This document shows, piece after piece, positions 60,725 through 64,000 of a stretch of 64,000 nt of DNA. The notes beneath the pieces were generated by a model. That model was not told where the DNA came from, made no database searches, and worked only from the letters and a program-made list of their open reading frames with translations. Location of the stretch: the NCBI GenBank assembly GCA_024235835.1, contig JACKLQ010000001.1, positions 558,001 to 622,000 of the forward strand. The letters run 5' to 3'. This stretch comes from Thiobacillus sp. Lineage in GTDB: Bacteria; Pseudomonadota; Gammaproteobacteria; Burkholderiales; Thiobacillaceae. Both the position numbers and the translations under genes were made by a program. Within the stretch, counting starts at the first letter, position 1. The number at the start of each line of letters is the position of its first letter.

Positions 60725-61813
60725 TCATATGATCTCCAGCTCGGCCTTCAGGGCGCCGGCGGCCTTCATGGCCTGGAGGATGGCCAGCAGGTCCTGGGGC
60801 GTGGCGCCCACGGCGTTGAGGGCCTTCACCACCTCGTTGAGGGAGGCGGAGGCAGGCAGCACCATGAGCTCGCCCTTGTCGGTCTTGACCTGGATGTCGG
60901 CCTTTTCCGTCACCACCGTCTGGCCGCCTGCCAGGGGATTGGGCTGGGATACCTGGGGCTCGGCAGTGACCGTCACCGACAGGTTGCCATGGGCGATGGC
61001 GCACTTCTCCACGCTCACCAGCTGGTTCATGACGATGGAGCCGGTACGGGCATTGATGATGACCCTGGGGGTGGGCGTGCCCGGGTTCAGGTTCAGGTTT
61101 TCCAGCTGGGACAGGAATGCCACCCGCTGGCCCGGGTCGGCGGGCGCCTTCACCTGGATGACCCTGCCGTCCAGGGGGGTTGCGCTGCCCCGCCCGAACT
61201 GGCGCTGGATGGCCTCGCTCACCCGGTTGGCGGTGGTGAAGTCCATCTCCCTCAGTTCCAGGTGGATGAAATCGCCCTGCCCCACCCGGCTGGGCACGGC
61301 CCGTTCCACGGTGGCGCCGGCCGGAATGCGCCCGGCTGAAAGATGATTCACCGTGGTGGATGAGCCGCCGGCAGAGGCGCCCGCGCCCCCTACCAGCAGG
61401 CTGCCCTGGGCCATGGCGTAGATCTGCCCGTCCGCGCCCTTCAGGGAGGTCATGAGCAGTGTGCCTCCCCTCAGGCTCTTGGCACCGCCCAGGGAGGAAA
61501 CGGTGACATCGATGGTCTGGCCGGGCTTGACGAAGGGGGGCAGCTGGGTGGTCACCATCACGGAGGCCGCATTCTTGGTGGCCAGGTTCTGTCCGGTGGT
61601 CATGCCCAGGTTGCCCATGAGGTTGGCCAGGCCCTGGTTGGTCAGCGGGGAGGTGTCGCCAGTGCCGTCCAGGCCCACGACGATGCCATAGCCCACCAGC
61701 TGGTTGGCGCGCACGCCGTCGATGTTGGCGATGTCCTTGATGCGCTCTGCCAGTGCCGGCGTACCCGCAAGCAAGGATGCCGCGGCGATCAGGAGGACGA
61801 AGATGTCTTTCAT
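60725..61813 (-). CDS. flgI: Flagellar P-ring protein
   Basis: Protein of 362 aa with a signal peptide cleaved after PALA (residue about 22). The family start ERIKDIANIDGVRANQLVGYGIVVGLDGTGD is followed by TTQLPPFVKPGQTIDVTVSSLGGAKSLRGGTLLMT. It polymerises into the periplasmic ring around the rod, anchored to peptidoglycan. It ends LKAELEII. It lies 10 nt after flgH. Confidence 0.96.
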   Translation of the reverse strand: MKDIFVLLIAAASLLAGTPALAERIKDIANIDGVRANQLVGYGIVVGLDGTGDTSPLTNQGLANLMGNLGMTTGQNLATKNAASVMVTTQLPPFVKPGQTIDVTVSSLGGAKSLRGGTLLMTSLKGADGQIYAMAQGSLLVGGAGASAGGSSTTVNHLSAGRIPAGATVERAVPSRVGQGDFIHLELREMDFTTANRVSEAIQRQFGRGSATPLDGRVIQVKAPADPGQRVAFLSQLENLNLNPGTPTPRVIINARTGSIVMNQLVSVEKCAIAHGNLSVTVTAEPQVSQPNPLAGGQTVVTEKADIQVKTDKGELMVLPASASLNEVVKALNAVGATPQDLLAILQAMKAAGALKAELEII

Positions 61814-61823
61814 GTCAGCCTCC

Positions 61824-62504
61824 TCAGAACGGCAGGATGGTCAGGAAGAAGCGTGCGAGCATCCCCGCCATCTGGCTCTTGTCGAATTTCTGGGAATTGG
61901 TGGACTCCAGCTGCACGTCCGCCATCTGGGTGGAGTTGACGGTGTTGCCGGCCGTGATCTGGTTGGGGTTCACCACGCCGGCCAGGCGGATGTACTCCGT
62001 GTCCTGGTTCACGCGCACCTGCTTTTCCCCCGCCACCAGCAGGTTGCCGTTGGCCAGCACCTCCACCACGGTGACGGTGATGGAGCCCTTCACTTCGTTG
62101 GTGTTGGTCTCGTTGTCCTTCAGCTCGATCTTGTTGGACGCCGAGGGGTCCCAGCTAGTGGCCCCCAGCAGGCTCGAGGAACGTCCCAGCACCGTGGGTG
62201 AGGGGATGTCGATGCTGCCGTTGGCCTTGCGTTCGTCAGTCGTTTCGGACTTGCGCTTGGCTTCCGTCTTTTCTACCAGGTTCACGGTGAGGATGTCGCC
62301 CACCCGCTTGGCCCTGCGGTCCTCGAACAGGCCCATGCCCGGCCTGGCCTGGCTGGCGGCAGCCTGGAAGATGGCGCCGTTGCTGTCCGCCCGCGGGGCG
62401 GCCGGCTGGGGACGGGCCGTGAGGGGGGTTCTGATCTGAGTTTCGGGCGTGGCGGCACAGCCGGCAAGCAGGATGGTGGCGGCAAGCAGGGCGATGGCTC
62501 TCAT
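61824..62504 (-). CDS. flgH: Flagellar L-ring lipoprotein
   Basis: Protein of 226 aa. The lipobox LLAGC puts the lipid-modified Cys at residue 16. The conserved parts are GMGLFEDRRAKRVGDILTVNLVEKTEA, EVLANGNLLVAGEKQVRVNQ and EYIRLAGVVNPNQI. It forms the outer-membrane ring of the basal body. Standard length and position between flgG and flgI. Confidence 0.96.
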   Translation of the reverse strand: MRAIALLAATILLAGCAATPETQIRTPLTARPQPAAPRADSNGAIFQAAASQARPGMGLFEDRRAKRVGDILTVNLVEKTEAKRKSETTDERKANGSIDIPSPTVLGRSSSLLGATSWDPSASNKIELKDNETNTNEVKGSITVTVVEVLANGNLLVAGEKQVRVNQDTEYIRLAGVVNPNQITAGNTVNSTQMADVQLESTNSQKFDKSQMAGMLARFFLTILPF

Positions 62505-62527
62505 GACGTGCTCCTCACCCCACGCCC

Positions 62528-63313
62528 TCAGATTTGGGTCAGACGCTGCAGCATCTGGTCCGAAGTGGTGATGGCGCGGGAATTAAGTTCATAGGCCCGC
62601 TGGGTGACGATCATGTTCACCAGTTCCTCCGCCACGTTCACATTGGATGTCTCGACGAAGCTCTGGTTGAGCACGCCGATGCCGTTGTTGCCCGGGTTGT
62701 CCACCTGGGGCGGGCCGGAGGCGGCCGTCTCCTGGTAGAGATTCTCGCCAACGCTGTGCAGGCCAGTGGGGTTGATGAAGGTGGCCAGCTGGATCTGGCC
62801 CAGCTGGGTGATGGTGTTGGGGTTGCCGGGCTGGGTGGCCGACACGACGCCGTCCCGGGCGATGGTGACCAGCAGGGCGTCCTGGGGTATCTGCATCTGG
62901 GGCTGGAGGATGTATCCGCTGGCGGTGACCAGGGTGCCCTGGTCGTTCACCTGGAAGGAGCCGTCCCGGGTGTAGGCGACGGACCCGTCGGGCATCTGGA
63001 TCTGGAAGAAGCCCCGGCCGTTGATGGCCACGTCCAGGGCGTTGCCCGTCTGCTGCAGGCTGCCCTGGGTGTGGATGCGCTCGGTGGCCACGGGGCGTAC
63101 GCCGACACCGAGCTGGAACCCGGAGGGCAGCAGGGTCTGCTGGCTGGAATTGGCACCCGCCCCGCGGATTGTCTGGTACAGCAGGTCCTCGAAGATGGCC
63201 CGCCCGCGCTTGAAGCCCGTGGTGGAGACGTTGGCCAGGTTGTTGGAGATCACGTCCAGCTGGGTCTGCTGGGCCTCCAGTCCGGTGCGGGCGATGTGCA
63301 GGGAACGCAGCAT
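62528..63313 (-). CDS. flgG: Flagellar distal rod protein
   Basis: Protein of 261 aa. The N terminus has ARTGLEAQQTQLDVISNNLA and NVSTTGFKRGRAIFEDL, the rod-protein signature. The middle has NGRGFFQIQMPDGSVAYTRDG, and the C terminus EELVNMIVTQRAYELNSRAI. It is the main component of the distal rod. It lies 12 nt after flgF. Confidence 0.96.
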   Translation of the reverse strand: MLRSLHIARTGLEAQQTQLDVISNNLANVSTTGFKRGRAIFEDLLYQTIRGAGANSSQQTLLPSGFQLGVGVRPVATERIHTQGSLQQTGNALDVAINGRGFFQIQMPDGSVAYTRDGSFQVNDQGTLVTASGYILQPQMQIPQDALLVTIARDGVVSATQPGNPNTITQLGQIQLATFINPTGLHSVGENLYQETAASGPPQVDNPGNNGIGVLNQSFVETSNVNVAEELVNMIVTQRAYELNSRAITTSDQMLQRLTQI

Positions 63314-63325
63314 TGGGTATTCCTA

Positions 63326-64000
63326 TCAGCCGTTCATGGAGAGCACCTTGTCGGCGCTGCGGTGGTTTTCATCGGCGGCGCGCAGGACGCGCATGTTCAT
63401 CTCGAACTGCCGCGCCAGGCTGACCATGGAAACCAGGGCCTCGGCGGGGTTCACGTTGGAGGTCTCCAGGGCGCCGGAGACGACCTGGACGTTGGCGTCG
63501 GCCAGGGCGGGCTGGCCGTCCTTGGTGCGGAACAGACCGTCCTCGCCCCGCACCAGGTCGGCCTCGGGTGGATTCACCAGCTTCATGCGCCCGGCGATCG
63601 TCACCGCATTCCGGTTCTGGCTCACGGGCACGGTGGAAATGGTGCCGTCCTTGCCGATGAGTACGTCCTGCTCGGGCGGCACGGCGATGGGCGCGCCCTC
63701 ACCCAGCAGGTTGTAGCCGTTGGTGGTCTGCAGCAGGCCGTTGACGCTTACCTGCAGATGACCCATGCGGGTGTAGGCCTCCTGGCCCTTGGCGTCCTGG
63801 ACGGCGATCCAGCCCTCGCCCCTTACCGCGACGTCCAGGGACCGGCCAGTCTCCTGGATGGCGCCGCTGGTAAAGTCGCTGCGGGGGGTGGTTTCCAGCA
63901 CGAAGGCCCGGGTCTTCGCCCCCTCCCCCACCACCGGCAGGGCGCGGAACACGTTCAGTTCCTGCTTGAAACCGTGGGTGGAGACGTTGGCCAGGTTGTT
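63326..64000 (-). CDS. flgF: Flagellar proximal rod protein FlgF (5' end outside window)
   Basis: The visible 225 residues run from the window edge (NNLANVSTHGFKQELNVFRA) through GRSLDVAVRGEGWIAVQD to the C-terminal ALVSMVSLARQFEMNMRVLR. This is the FlgF arrangement, shorter than FlgE and distinct from FlgG. About 20 N-terminal residues are missing at the right edge. It is the first visible gene of the minus-strand flg run. Confidence 0.93.
   Translation of the reverse strand, partial: NNLANVSTHGFKQELNVFRALPVVGEGAKTRAFVLETTPRSDFTSGAIQETGRSLDVAVRGEGWIAVQDAKGQEAYTRMGHLQVSVNGLLQTTNGYNLLGEGAPIAVPPEQDVLIGKDGTISTVPVSQNRNAVTIAGRMKLVNPPEADLVRGEDGLFRTKDGQPALADANVQVVSGALETSNVNPAEALVSMVSLARQFEMNMRVLRAADENHRSADKVLSMNG

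Overview
The window is about 64 kb of a GC-rich betaproteobacterial chromosome. The gene orders point to the Rhodocyclales or Nitrosomonadales, although genus cannot be set from sequence alone. Evidence includes the XrtB/EpsI exosortase and methanolan-type eps cluster, the 400-residue TrpS, rnr-rlmB beside a tRNA-Leu gene, tsaB-rimI-udg, a PHP phosphatase-yciO-S2P-trpS block, and a flgF-L flagellar run. No rRNA, IS element, prophage or CRISPR array was seen.

Layout: 1-1.4 kb holds the start of mltF (minus), tRNA-Ser(CGA) and a PEP-CTERM protein gene (minus) with a near-consensus sigma-54 promoter. From 1.9 to 22.3 kb runs a long plus-strand exopolysaccharide locus: EpsD-type PPIase lipoprotein, CPBP protease, EpsL, priming glycosyltransferase, EpsE/EpsF/EpsG export and chain-length machinery, exosortase XrtB, EpsI, Wzx flippase, Wzy-like polymerase, a pyruvyltransferase-family protein paired with an FrhB-like Fe-S flavoprotein, four glycosyltransferases and a GH99-like lipoprotein. 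The conserved export half is GC-rich. The sugar-specific half (11.3-21.1 kb) is partly AT-rich, as is typical of exchanged serotype-like modules.

22.4-31 kb is a minus-strand block: rhomboid protease, methyltransferase-like protein, Lon, a PIN/RHH toxin-antitoxin pair, TrpS, site-2 protease, YciO and a PHP phosphatase. 31-33.1 kb (plus) carries yciB-yciI-bolA-ppiC-like. 33.3-38.5 kb (minus) carries a purine salvage pair, rlmB, a second PIN toxin-antitoxin pair and rnr. tRNA-Leu(CAG) diverges from rnr, and its -35 box lies over the rnr start codon. 38.8-44.3 kb is a two-partner secretion pair (TpsB then TpsA with GLUG repeats). It is followed by a short malic enzyme (minus), aconitase AcnA, a DUF302-like protein, the udg/rimI/tsaB set, a HIRAN protein overlapping a DinG/YoaA helicase, an exported alpha/beta hydrolase and a membrane GGDEF-EAL protein. 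The last 7 kb is a minus-strand flagellar operon, flgF(partial)-G-H-I-J-K-L.

Two repeat systems overlay the genes. REP-like palindromes sit in eps intergenic gaps. A second family combines 7-bp-period G-rich tandem repeats with, in three copies, a shared 26-bp palindromic core; similar heptamer tracts also lie in frame inside acnA, the udg linker and probably the flgJ linker. This second family is the most unusual structure seen. The genes together describe a motile, biofilm/EPS-producing, c-di-GMP-signalling Gram-negative bacterium.
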